From Azoarcus sp. (GTDB taxonomy: Bacteria > Pseudomonadota > Gammaproteobacteria > Burkholderiales > Rhodocyclaceae): DNA of 8,959 bases. Under the pieces are notes generated by a model. The model ran no database searches. It worked only from the letters and a program-made list of their open reading frames with translations, and was not told where the DNA came from. Within the stretch, counting starts at the first letter, position 1. Every line of letters starts with the position of its first letter. The translations under genes were made by a program, and so were the position numbers. The DNA lies in contig JAITCV010000219.1 of NCBI GenBank assembly GCA_031282905.1, positions 1 through 8,959 on the forward strand. The letters are read 5' to 3'. This document shows positions 1 to 5,723 of the stretch, one piece after another.

Positions 1-408
1 CGCCGCAGTTTCAACCGATGGATCAAGGCGCTGTTGCAGCGCCGTTCCTTGCCGCCTATGATCGAGAAAATCAATACCATCAAAGACATCTTCGAGGATC
101 TGGATATGCTCACCGAACAGCAGGAAACTTGGTTTGATGACGCCATCGAACAGGGGATGCTCCAAGGATTGCAACAGGGTTTGCAGAAAGGGCGTCAGGA
201 AGGCCGCCAAGAAGGCCGCCAGGAAGGTCTACAGGAGGGCGAAACGAAGATTTTGATTCGCCAACTGACTTATCGTTTTGGCCCGCTGCCGCAATGGGCG
301 CGCGTGCGATTGAACGCGGCGGATAGCGCACAACTGGAAGCGTGGTTTGATGCATCACTCGATGCCCGCAGCCTGACCGATGTGCTGGGGCCGGCGGAAG
401 GGCATTGA
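1..408 (+). CDS. Rpn-family nuclease/transposase-like protein with DUF4351-like C-terminus (5' truncated)
   Basis: The reading frame is open from the first base, so the true start lies outside the window; the TTG at 34 and ATG at 58 are only internal candidates. What remains is the C-terminal part of the recombination-promoting nuclease (Rpn, PD-(D/E)XK transposase-like) family. The first residues (RRSFNRWIKALL) resemble the helical end of the nuclease domain. Residues 51-80 of the visible part are a run of short repeats of the type G-(R/L)-Q-(E/K/Q), rich in Gln and Glu, a linker common in this family. The last 45 or so residues (ILIRQLTYRFGPLP...LTDVLG) look like a DUF4351 tail. Rpn proteins are RecA-independent DNA endonucleases that occur in many copies per genome; the catalytic residues are not in this part. 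It is followed by broken coding sequence rather than a co-oriented operon partner. Confidence 0.8.
   Translation, partial: RRSFNRWIKALLQRRSLPPMIEKINTIKDIFEDLDMLTEQQETWFDDAIEQGMLQGLQQGLQKGRQEGRQEGRQEGLQEGETKILIRQLTYRFGPLPQWARVRLNAADSAQLEAWFDASLDARSLTDVLGPAEGH
151..240 (+). repeat. In-frame degenerate 12-base repeats encoding QEG(R/L) units
   Basis: Within the Rpn-like gene, codons for Gly, Arg/Leu, Gln and Glu/Gln/Lys recur with a 12-base period. The core units near 200-230 are almost identical (ggc cgc caa/cag gaa). Such runs in Rpn proteins can change length by slippage or recombination. Seen directly; any variation in length is inference. Confidence 0.75.
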
Positions 409-453
409 TATCAGGAAACTGGAAACATATGTCAAGAATATGCAAGAGCGACT

Positions 454-942
454 ATGCCGAAACCGTCATCTGGTGTTCGACGTGGTCAGACCCATGCGGG
501 GCGAGTACCGCAGAAACAAGAGACCATGGGCGGCACCCGCTTAGCCGATATCTGGACTCGCCAGCAGGGTCAAGACGCTGGTTACAACTACGACATGTTG
601 CTTGAGGTCGAATCCGGCTACACCGATGTCGCCCTACTGGAGAGCGAAGCGGCGAGCAATGCCAAAGTCGTGTATGCCCTGGAGCCGGTCAAGACCTTTA
701 TGCTGGATCGCTTCCTCGACAGCGCGACCACGGACAATATCGGCGCCGCGACCGTGTTCGGCTATTGTTTCTCCACTCGCGCCGATGCCAAGGCGCTGTT
801 CCATGACGGAACAGGCGTTTGTCCAACGCCAGGGCGGTATCGTGCGTTGGTGTGCCGGACAGCCCCCCAGTGGCAAGCGATCTCATCTCATATCAACGCG
901 ATTCGCGGCGCTCGTCGCCAGCGCGCTTCGGCGCCAGCGTGA
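454..942 (+). pseudogene. Unrecognised, probably decayed coding sequence (frame 1 of a broken region)
   Basis: The stretch from about 529 to 800 reads well as protein in one frame (TRLADIWTRQQGQ, LLEVESGYTDVALLESEA, VYALEPVKTFMLDRFLD, AATVFGYCFSTRADAKALF), with GC-rich third positions like the neighbours. Before about 529 and after about 800 the same frame becomes less protein-like (RGQTHAGRVPQK; PTPGRYRALVCRTAPQWQ). Around 800 a second frame takes over. There is no convincing start: the ATG at 454 has no clear ribosome binding site. I do not recognise the protein. It does not resemble the QHNDH alpha, beta or gamma subunits as I know them. It may be the remains of one or more genes truncated by rearrangement between the Rpn gene and qhpE, or a real gene with a frameshift near 800. 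Confidence 0.4.
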
Positions 943-982
943 CGGAAATGACGGATATCGTTCGCGTCGGTCTGGTCGATAG
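803..982 (+). CDS. Short unidentified ORF or 3' fragment overlapping the start of qhpE
   Basis: From the ATG at 803 this frame encodes 59 residues (MTEQAFVQRQGGIVRWCAGQ, then a Ser/Arg/Ala-rich helix-like part ending near LVASALRRQ). It runs 35 bases into the qhpE ORF if qhpE starts at 948. In this interval it reads more like protein than the other two frames, which suggests either the C-terminal end of a frameshifted gene whose body is the frame-1 ORF upstream, or a small coupled gene. The frame upstream of 803 is Ser/Arg/Pro-rich and looks non-coding. No family is recognised and no ribosome binding site is evident, so the call is tentative. Confidence 0.3.
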   Translation: MTEQAFVQRQGGIVRWCAGQPPSGKRSHLISTRFAALVASALRRQRDGNDGYRSRRSGR

Positions 983-1700
983 CGGCGCGCTGCCCGAACA
1001 GCGGGAAGCGGTCGCCGCCGCAACCGCTTTTGTGTACGAGGACGAACGACTCGTGTCGATCGAAGCACAGCCCGATATCCTCGGCCATGGCGGCGCGGTG
1101 CTTGCCATCGTGCGCCACCTTGCGCCCGAGGCGCGTTTCCACATCGCGCAGGTATTCCATGCGCGTCATGTCACCACGGCGGCGCAGGTGGTGGCGGCCA
1201 TCGACTGGCTGGTCGAAACAGGCGTTGATCTCATCAATCTCAGCTTGGGATTGCGCGAGCATCGCCCGGCCCTGGAGATGGCCTGCCGCCGTGCCTGCGC
1301 GGCGGGCGTCGTGCTTTGCGCCGCGACACCCGCACGAGGTGCACCGGTTTTTCCAGCGGCTTACGAGGATGTATGGCGCATGACGGGGGATGCGCGTTGC
1401 TCTCGCCATGAAATTTCTTCCCTGATGACGCCCCATGCTGATTTTGGCGCGCACGTCTTGCCTTTGCCTTTCGCGGGAAATGGCCATGGCGGCGCGAGCA
1501 TGGGCTGCGCCCACATGAGCGGCCATATCGCCGCGCTATTGGCGTGGCATGAAGCGCCTTCCCGTGCCGACCCCGCGCGCCTGCGCGACTGGCTACGCGA
1601 ACGATTACGCCAGCAGGCCCGTTATCACGGCCCGGAGCAACGTTCATCCAGGGCGGGTAGCAGCGGAAATCCTTCTTCGGGTAAGGTGTCGCAAATGTAA
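948..1700 (+). CDS. qhpE: QhpE-type subtilisin-like serine protease (QHNDH gamma-subunit leader processing)
   Basis: This is a small S8-family protease of about 250 residues. Counting from the ATG at 948, the triad is Asp11 (GLVDSG), His47 (GHGGAV) and Ser184 (GGASMGCAHMSG, the GTSMAxPHVAG box). LINLSLG is the usual conserved strand. The position normally holding the oxyanion Asn (AAxGN) reads AATPARG, so Asn is replaced, probably by Ala129. There is no signal peptide, which fits a cytoplasmic processing enzyme. In the Paracoccus QHNDH system QhpE removes the leader of the cross-linked gamma subunit QhpC; I assign this gene by the short triad layout and by the QhpG-like gene 47 bases downstream. 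The start is uncertain: GTG 939 and ATG 948 both precede the first strand, neither has a good ribosome binding site, and the longer frame from TTG 819 looks non-coding. The last 20 residues are a Ser/Gly-rich tail, possibly a read-through extension. Confidence 0.8.
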   Translation: MTDIVRVGLVDSGALPEQREAVAAATAFVYEDERLVSIEAQPDILGHGGAVLAIVRHLAPEARFHIAQVFHARHVTTAAQVVAAIDWLVETGVDLINLSLGLREHRPALEMACRRACAAGVVLCAATPARGAPVFPAAYEDVWRMTGDARCSRHEISSLMTPHADFGAHVLPLPFAGNGHGGASMGCAHMSGHIAALLAWHEAPSRADPARLRDWLRERLRQQARYHGPEQRSSRAGSSGNPSSGKVSQM

Positions 1701-1747
1701 AACGTAAAAACCCTGTTTCGCTTGGCATTGTCGGACATGGATGAAAC

Positions 1748-3136
1748 ATGAGCACAGTAAAAACATCTTCATCGCCTTCCATCGCCGTCCTCGGCGGTGG
1801 CCCGGCGGGGGCGGCGACGGCCATCGGCCTTGCCCGTATGGGTTATGCCGTAATTCTGTTCAATACGCCGCGCCGTTTTGCCGCGGTGGAGGGCGTCTCC
1901 GATCGTGTCGCACAGGGCCTGCAACAGGCGGGACTCGAACAAGCGCTCGCCACGCTGGCGCCGCCTTCGCCTCGGCGGGTGATGTGGGGCGGCAAGGAAA
2001 GCGCCGTCAATACCGAGCGCCTGATCTACCGCCCCGATTTCGATGCCGCACTGCTGCGGGATGCCGCGAGCCATGGCGTTGAATGGCGGGATGCCTGGGT
2101 GGACGGCTGGAAAGTGGAAGACAGTGGCCGCATCGCCATCGATTTCCAAACCACTGACGAAGCCGCCGCCCGGCTTTTCGTCGATTTCGTGGTCGAGGCG
2201 CGTGGCCGCGCCGCGCCGCTGAGCGCAAACCGGGTTCGTGGCGTGGAAACGGTTTCCCTGTTGCAATACTGGCATCCGACAACGCCTGGGGAAGAAAAAG
2301 CACATTCCGCCGTACAAAGTTTCGCCGCAGGCTGGGCATGGCTGGCAATGGGCACGGACGGACGGCGTTATCTGCAATTGACATTGGATGTCGCCACGGC
2401 GAATCTGCCCGAAAAAGCCCGGTTGGGCGATTTTTGCCGCGAGCATCTGGCGCGCCTCGAATTGGCTCATGCATTCACCGCGGGCGCGGAACCGGAAGGC
2501 GAGCTCCACGCCCGCGCCTGTACGCCGATTCTGGCGAGCGGAATCACCGATCAACATTGCATCAGAGTGGGCGACGCCGCTGCGGCGGGCGACCCGCTCT
2601 CCGGTAACGGTATTTTCCTGGCCCTGTCCTCGGCCTTGCAGGCCCCGGCGGTCATTCACACCTTGCTGCAACACCCTGAGCGCGGTGTTCTGGCGCGGGA
2701 TTTCCATTTCCAGCGCCTGACAGGGCTTTTTTACCGCTTCGCACGCATTGGCCGGGATTTTTATGCCAAAGAAGATCAGTGGCCCAACGCGCCCTTCTGG
2801 CAAACCCGGCGCGCCTGGCCGGATGCCGAACCGCTGCACCGCGCGCTGACGCCAGAGAGCGTCCACCTTGCGCGCCGCCCCGTGCTCAGTCATGGCGAAA
2901 TCATCGAAGCCGAAGTCGTCGTTACCCCAGACAATCCACTTGGGATATGGCTGTTGGATGGAATCGAGCTTGCCCCGGCACTCGCTCTCGTCCGCGCGGT
3001 CAAAACGGCAAAAGCAGCGCGGCAGGCGCTGGCAGCATACTTGGGCGAGCCGGAAAACGAAGTGCCGCGCAATGCCGAACGCCTGTTGGCATGGTTCGAG
3101 GAGCAAGGTTGGATTGATTTTGGGAACGCCTCATAA
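1748..3136 (+). CDS. qhpG: QhpG-type FAD-dependent monooxygenase for CTQ cofactor biogenesis
   Basis: This 462-residue flavoprotein is of the p-hydroxybenzoate hydroxylase / tryptophan halogenase type. The N-terminal dinucleotide-binding site is VLGGGPAGAATAIGLA (G16xG18xxG21). The second FAD motif is RVGDAAAAGDPLSGNGI, with Gly275-Asp276 and DPLSGNG at 282-288. In the known system QhpG oxygenates the precursor tryptophan of QhpC while it is bound to the radical SAM enzyme QhpD, the step that leads to cysteine tryptophylquinone. LodB-like flavoproteins are relatives that modify a tryptophan in other quinoproteins, so position next to qhpE is what favours QhpG. The ATG at 1748 is chosen because it sits just before the first strand; a GGA lies about 8 bases upstream, so the ribosome binding site is weak. 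It probably shares a transcript with qhpE. The C-terminal 100 residues show no motif I recognise. Confidence 0.8.
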   Translation: MSTVKTSSSPSIAVLGGGPAGAATAIGLARMGYAVILFNTPRRFAAVEGVSDRVAQGLQQAGLEQALATLAPPSPRRVMWGGKESAVNTERLIYRPDFDAALLRDAASHGVEWRDAWVDGWKVEDSGRIAIDFQTTDEAAARLFVDFVVEARGRAAPLSANRVRGVETVSLLQYWHPTTPGEEKAHSAVQSFAAGWAWLAMGTDGRRYLQLTLDVATANLPEKARLGDFCREHLARLELAHAFTAGAEPEGELHARACTPILASGITDQHCIRVGDAAAAGDPLSGNGIFLALSSALQAPAVIHTLLQHPERGVLARDFHFQRLTGLFYRFARIGRDFYAKEDQWPNAPFWQTRRAWPDAEPLHRALTPESVHLARRPVLSHGEIIEAEVVVTPDNPLGIWLLDGIELAPALALVRAVKTAKAARQALAAYLGEPENEVPRNAERLLAWFEEQGWIDFGNAS

Positions 3137-3146
3137 GCGCAACCCG

Positions 3147-3175
3147 TGACAAGTCAGTCTTGACAAATAAAGTCA
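3147..3175. promoter_or_regulatory. Two inverted repeats (TGAC...GTCA) upstream of bfd, possible operator
   Basis: TGAC-N2-GTCA (3147-3156) is followed by TGAC-N7-GTCA (3161-3175), and the two copies of TGACAA are 14 bases apart. The second overlaps the candidate -35 hexamer of bfd, a suitable position for a repressor. It does not match the Fur consensus well. The repeats are seen directly; the operator role is inference. Confidence 0.25.
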
Positions 3176-3188
3176 TACGAACAAGAAT
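3160..3188 (+). promoter_or_regulatory. Candidate sigma-70 promoter of bfd
   Basis: A perfect TTGACA at 3160-3165 is followed after 17 bases by AAGAAT at 3183-3188 (4 of 6 to TATAAT), about 65 bases before the bfd start. The local sequence is AT-rich against a GC-rich background. The hexamers AAGAAT and GATAGG just downstream are a weak match to Fur half-units (GATAAT), so iron control is possible but not shown. Confidence 0.5.
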
Positions 3189-3239
3189 GATAGGAGTTTT
3201 TATTTGTAAAGTCTGTGCGGCATGTCCGCCAGCCCTGAC

Positions 3240-3246
3240 AGGAGGT
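3240..3246 (+). promoter_or_regulatory. Strong ribosome binding site of bfd
   Basis: AGGAGGT, six bases before the ATG at 3253, matches the anti-Shine-Dalgarno sequence almost fully and decides the bfd start against the longer open frame. Confidence 0.85.
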
Positions 3247-3252
3247 CTGCTC

Positions 3253-3453
3253 ATGTACATCTGCATCTGCCAGAGCATCACCGAGCGCCAGATTCACGAA
3301 GCAGCGCGCAACGGCGCGGATTGTCTGCACGATTTGCGCCAGCAACTCGGCGTCACCCTTGGCTGCGGCCGGTGCGCGGTCTGCGCCCATGCCTGCCTGA
3401 AAGACGCGCACCATCGCCTGGCAGAAACCCCGGATCAGTGCGAGATGGCCTGA
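3253..3453 (+). CDS. bfd: Bacterioferritin-associated ferredoxin Bfd
   Basis: This 66-residue protein carries the four cluster cysteines at Cys4, Cys6, Cys38 and Cys41 (MYICIC near the start, then GCGRCAVC), the same numbering as E. coli Bfd. It has the usual helix-turn-helix fold sequence SITERQIHEAARNGA. Bfd docks over the haem of bacterioferritin and passes electrons to the ferric core, so that stored iron leaves as Fe2+. The start is fixed by an excellent ribosome binding site (AGGAGGT at 3240-3246) placed six bases before ATG 3253; the same frame is open upstream to 3160 but lacks such a signal and family similarity. It precedes two bacterioferritin genes by 88 bases, so the release factor and the store lie together. 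Three extra cysteines (24, 44, 48) are present beyond the cluster ligands. Confidence 0.95.
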   Translation: MYICICQSITERQIHEAARNGADCLHDLRQQLGVTLGCGRCAVCAHACLKDAHHRLAETPDQCEMA

Positions 3454-3482
3454 AGCGTCGGATACTATCTTAACGTCATTGG

Positions 3483-3511
3483 TTTACCACCCTGTCGCCG
3501 GGTGTTAGAGT
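3483..3511 (+). promoter_or_regulatory. Candidate extended -10 promoter of the bacterioferritin pair
   Basis: TTTACC (3483-3488), a 17-base spacer and TAGAGT (3506-3511) preceded by TG at 3503-3504 give an extended -10 form, about 30 bases before the ATG at 3542. Each hexamer matches its consensus at 4 of 6 positions. If real, the bfr genes can be transcribed apart from bfd. Confidence 0.45.
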
Positions 3512-3541
3512 GACGAGCTTGACCAGCTTCCGGACATTCCC

Positions 3542-4018
3542 ATGCAAGGCGAAAAACAAGTCATCAAACTGCTCAACCGCCAGCTTTGCCACGAGCTGAC
3601 CGAGATCAACCAGTATTTCCTTCACGCCCGGATGTACGACAACTGGGGCTTCGAGCGCCTTGGCAAGCGTGAGTACAAGGAATCCATTCGGGAAATGAAA
3701 TGCGCCGATAAGCTGATTGCCCGTATTTTGCTGCTGGAAGGTCTTCCCAACCTGCAAACCTTGAACAAGCTTCTGATCGGTGAGAACGTACCCGAATGCA
3801 TCAAAGGCGATCTTGACCAGAAAATCGCCGCGCGTGCCTCCCTTCAGGAAGCCATTGCCTATTGTGAATCGGTACAGGATTTCGTTTCGCGCGATCTGCT
3901 CGAAGATTTGCTTGAAGACACCGAAGATCACATCGACTTCCTGGAAACGCAATTGGAACTCATCGTCAAGGTTGGCGAACAGAACTACCTGCAATCGCAG
4001 ATTCACGAAGGCGAATGA
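3542..4018 (+). CDS. bfr: Bacterioferritin, haem-type subunit with degraded ferroxidase centre
   Basis: This 158-residue four-helix-bundle ferritin has the bacterioferritin signatures INQYFLHARMYDNWGF, ILLLEGLPNLQ and the C-terminal NYLQSQIHE. The haem-ligand Met52 is present (IREMK). Of the di-iron ligands, Glu18, Glu51 and His130 remain. His54 is Cys, position 94 is Lys instead of Glu, and the Glu of the final ExxH pair is Thr (T127xxH130). The subunit should therefore bind inter-subunit haem, the docking site of Bfd, but have little or no ferroxidase activity of its own. It lies 25 bases before a second bfr with the opposite pattern, which suggests co-assembly into a mixed 24-mer. No strong ribosome binding site is visible before ATG 3542. 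The overall family is certain; loss of activity is inferred from residues alone. Confidence 0.95.
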   Translation: MQGEKQVIKLLNRQLCHELTEINQYFLHARMYDNWGFERLGKREYKESIREMKCADKLIARILLLEGLPNLQTLNKLLIGENVPECIKGDLDQKIAARASLQEAIAYCESVQDFVSRDLLEDLLEDTEDHIDFLETQLELIVKVGEQNYLQSQIHEGE

Positions 4019-4043
4019 CTCAAACATTGGAAGGAACCATACC

Positions 4044-4514
4044 ATGCAAGGCAACGTAACCATCATCAAGCGTCTCAACGACCTCCTCGCGGGAGAGCTG
4101 ACCGCCATCGACCAATATTTCTGTCATGCGGAAATGTACAAGAATTGGGGCTTCGAGCGTCTGTTCGAGCGAACCAACCACGAAATGGAAGACGAACGCG
4201 AACACGCCCGCGCCCTGATCGCGCGCATCCTCTTCCTGGAAGGCGCCCCCGACCTGGCGACACGCGAAGCGCTCAGAATCGGCCAGGACGTGCCGGCGAT
4301 GCTGAAAAATGATCTGGAAGTAGAATATTCGGTCATCCGCAACCTGCGCGCCGTCATTGGCGAATGCGAAGCCGCTGGAGATTACGTCACCCGTGAAATA
4401 CTCGAAAAAATGCTGGACGACACCGAGGAAGACCACACTCACTGGCTGGAAAAACAGCTACACCTCATCCGTCACACTGGATTGCAAAATTACTTGCAAT
4501 CGCAAATCGGCTGA
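4044..4514 (+). CDS. bfr: Bacterioferritin, ferroxidase-competent subunit lacking the haem-ligand Met
   Basis: This 156-residue bacterioferritin subunit has a complete di-iron centre: Glu18, Glu51, His54 (EREHA), Glu94 and the final pair Glu128xxHis131 (one residue later than in E. coli because of the DDTEEDH form). Tyr25 is also present. The haem-ligand position 52 is Arg, so it should oxidise Fe2+ but not supply axial haem ligation. That is the exact complement of the upstream subunit. Paired unequal bacterioferritin subunits are known, for example in Neisseria. The start at ATG 4044 is supported by a purine-rich GGAAGGA at 4029-4035; the same frame runs open upstream through the first bfr but is not real there. 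A strong terminator follows, closing the transcript. Confidence 0.95.
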   Translation: MQGNVTIIKRLNDLLAGELTAIDQYFCHAEMYKNWGFERLFERTNHEMEDEREHARALIARILFLEGAPDLATREALRIGQDVPAMLKNDLEVEYSVIRNLRAVIGECEAAGDYVTREILEKMLDDTEEDHTHWLEKQLHLIRHTGLQNYLQSQIG

Positions 4515-4530
4515 TTCCTGATTTACATAT

Positions 4531-4569
4531 AAAAAGAGGCGATGCCATTTCGGCGCGCCTCTTTTTTTA
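4531..4569 (+). terminator. Rho-independent terminator after the bacterioferritin pair
   Basis: An 11-base stem (AAAAAGAGGCG at 4531-4541 with CGCCTCTTTTT at 4556-4566) encloses a 14-base loop that can itself pair GCC with GGC. A run of seven T follows the stem core. It starts 16 bases after the second bfr stop. The A-tract on the left would let it work in both directions. Confidence 0.9.
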
Positions 4570-4632
4570 TTGCAATGTGGCCTTGCTCAATAGCGCAAAT
4601 CAACAAGCTGATACGTACAATGCCCCATATTC

Positions 4633-4685
4633 GCCATTGCGAGCGCCGAAGGCCGTGGCTTTTTCAGAAGACCGGATGGATTGCG
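4633..4685. repeat. Partial dispersed palindromic repeat (CATTGCGAG type)
   Basis: The stretch begins CATTGCGAGCGCCGAAGG and continues through CGTGGC and CAGAAGACCGGATGGATTGCG. It resembles one half of a family of dispersed palindromes found in many proteobacterial genomes (cattgcgag ... agcga ... caatccagaag ... ctggattgc). The mirrored second half is missing: after GGATTGCG the sequence turns into transposase remnant. Recognised from memory, not by a genome search. Confidence 0.4.
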
Positions 4686-4686
4686 T

Positions 4687-4860
4687 GTGAAGGTGAAATG
4701 CCGCGCGCCGATGTCGAGTTCGAAATGCTTGCCGACCTTGTCATGATGGATCACCTTGCCCACCGCAAGACCGATGGTCTTGGCCCCTTTCGACCTTGAG
4801 TCTCTTCTGGATCGACGCTTGGCGCGCCAGCAGCCAGTCCATCGCCGCGTACAGTTCTGG
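4687..4860 (-). pseudogene. Frameshifted internal remnant of an IS1634/IS4-type transposase
   Basis: On the minus strand, 4860 down to about 4790 encodes PELYAAMDWLLARQASIQKR in one frame. After a single frame change the next frame encodes AKTIGLAVGKVIHHDKVGKH and then FELDIGARHFTFTRN. Both parts resemble the middle of IS1634-family DDE transposases: the LxxAMDWLLxRQ helix, and the VGKVxxxxKVxKHFELxI stretch that precedes EAALDGxYVIRT in intact copies. The catalytic acidic residues, both ends of the gene and terminal inverted repeats are absent. This is a decayed scar, abutting the partial palindromic repeat on one side and an unassigned coding fragment on the other. Confidence 0.6.
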
Positions 4861-5048
4861 AGGTCGACCCGATCGGCACGGAGGATCAGGTGACGTTCAA
4901 CAACTGCTATCTGGAGTCGAGCCACCGCATCAAGCACTTCCAGGTCGGCGGTGCCACGCTTGATGCGGCGTGCGTGCAGCCTTGGTCGATGCGATGGACG
5001 ACTACAACGCCCCGCGGGCGGGACGGAACCGACGGCGAATTGGGATGA
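4857..5048 (+). pseudogene. Unassigned coding fragment without a start
   Basis: One + strand frame reads well for about 45 residues (EVDPIGTEDQVTFNNCYLES then HRIKHFQVGGATLDAACVQ) before drifting into Arg/Thr-rich sequence and a stop at 5046-5048. A neighbouring frame continues in protein-like style (ALVDAMDDYNAP near 4978-5013), hinting at a frameshift. There is no start codon with a ribosome binding site. The style (short beta-rich, VTFNNCYLES) is reminiscent of phage tail-type proteins, but I cannot name a family. The minus-strand frame over the same bases is Arg-rich and less convincing. Confidence 0.3.
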
Positions 5049-5084
5049 CGGTGCGGTGGCTGTCCGTTTGGCGTCCCGGGGCGC

Positions 5085-5090
5085 TACAAT
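5085..5090 (+). promoter_or_regulatory. Candidate -10 element (TACAAT) for the methyltransferase operon
   Basis: TACAAT at 5085-5090 in GC-rich surroundings, 30 bases before the ATG at 5120, fits a sigma-70 -10 hexamer. No good -35 is seen at 16-18 bases upstream (tgtccgtt only), so the call is tentative. Confidence 0.4.
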
Positions 5091-5119
5091 CGCCGCCTTC
5101 TTACCTTCTTTTCGGCGCA

Positions 5120-5719
5120 ATGCACCAGAGTTCTTATCAGAAAATGCGCGTTTTCCGCGACCGTTACCTGCATGAGCGGCGCGGACAGCCGCTCGCGGTG
5201 CTGGATGTGGGCGCGATGGATGTCAATGGTAGTTATCGTGATTTGTTCGATGACGCGCGCTGGACTTACCGCGGCGTCGATCTGGAGGCGGGCAGGAATG
5301 TCGACATCGTGCTCGAACGGCCTTATGCGCTGCCGCTGGCAAGCGCCAGCCAGGATGTGATCATCTCCGGCCAGGCACTGGAACACATGCCTTATTTCTG
5401 GCTGTTTTTCCTGGAGGTTTTCCGCTGCCTCAAACCGGACGGACTGGCCTGCATCATCGCCCCTTCGGCGGGTTACGAACATCGCCATCCTGTCGACTGC
5501 TGGCGCTTTTATCCTGATGGAATGAGCGCCGCCGCGCGTTTCGCCCGCCTCGAACCCGTCGAAATCTATACCGACTGGCAACCGGTTGGCGATTATGACG
5601 ATGACAGCAGGGTTTGGCAGGATAGCGTGCTCATTGCGCGCAAGCCCGCGCTTTCCGCATGGCGGCATATCAAGCTCGCTGGCCGGGCATGGGTGCTGGG
5701 CTGGCTTGGCGGACGCTGA
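5120..5719 (+). CDS. Class I SAM-dependent methyltransferase
   Basis: This 199-residue protein has a Rossmann-fold methyltransferase core. Motif I is VLDVGAMDVNGSY (residues 27-39). The acidic residue that binds the SAM ribose is Asp54 (YRGVDLEAG). DVIISGQALEHM (79-90) is the motif IV region typical of the Methyltransf_11/23 group, followed by LEVFRCLKPDGLACIIAPS. The substrate is not identifiable from the sequence. The gene stops four bases before an LpxL-like acyltransferase, so a role in modifying a lipid, glycan or other envelope component is a reasonable guess. ATG 5120 is chosen because the upstream part of the open frame (from 4970) is Arg-rich and overlaps scar sequence; a ribosome binding site is not obvious. 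A TACAAT lies 30 bases upstream. Confidence 0.85.
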   Translation: MHQSSYQKMRVFRDRYLHERRGQPLAVLDVGAMDVNGSYRDLFDDARWTYRGVDLEAGRNVDIVLERPYALPLASASQDVIISGQALEHMPYFWLFFLEVFRCLKPDGLACIIAPSAGYEHRHPVDCWRFYPDGMSAAARFARLEPVEIYTDWQPVGDYDDDSRVWQDSVLIARKPALSAWRHIKLAGRAWVLGWLGGR

Positions 5720-5723
5720 ACGG

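Noticed and set aside
819..947. N-terminal extension of qhpE from the TTG at 819
   Set aside because: The added residues are Ser/Pro/Arg-rich without similarity to a propeptide, and the catalytic domain begins directly after ATG 948.
1769..3106. 445-residue ORF on the minus strand opposite qhpG
   Set aside because: It is an antisense shadow in GC-rich sequence, rich in Arg/Gly/Cys with no family motif, while the + strand frame has both FAD motifs.
3160..3252. Longer bfd start at 3160
   Set aside because: The extra 31 residues overlap the promoter; the near-perfect AGGAGGT and the Cys4/Cys6 numbering fix the start at 3253.
3476..4108. Minus-strand ORF of 210 residues opposite the first bfr
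   Set aside because: Shadow of conserved bacterioferritin codons; Phe/Val/Leu-rich with no recognisable motif.
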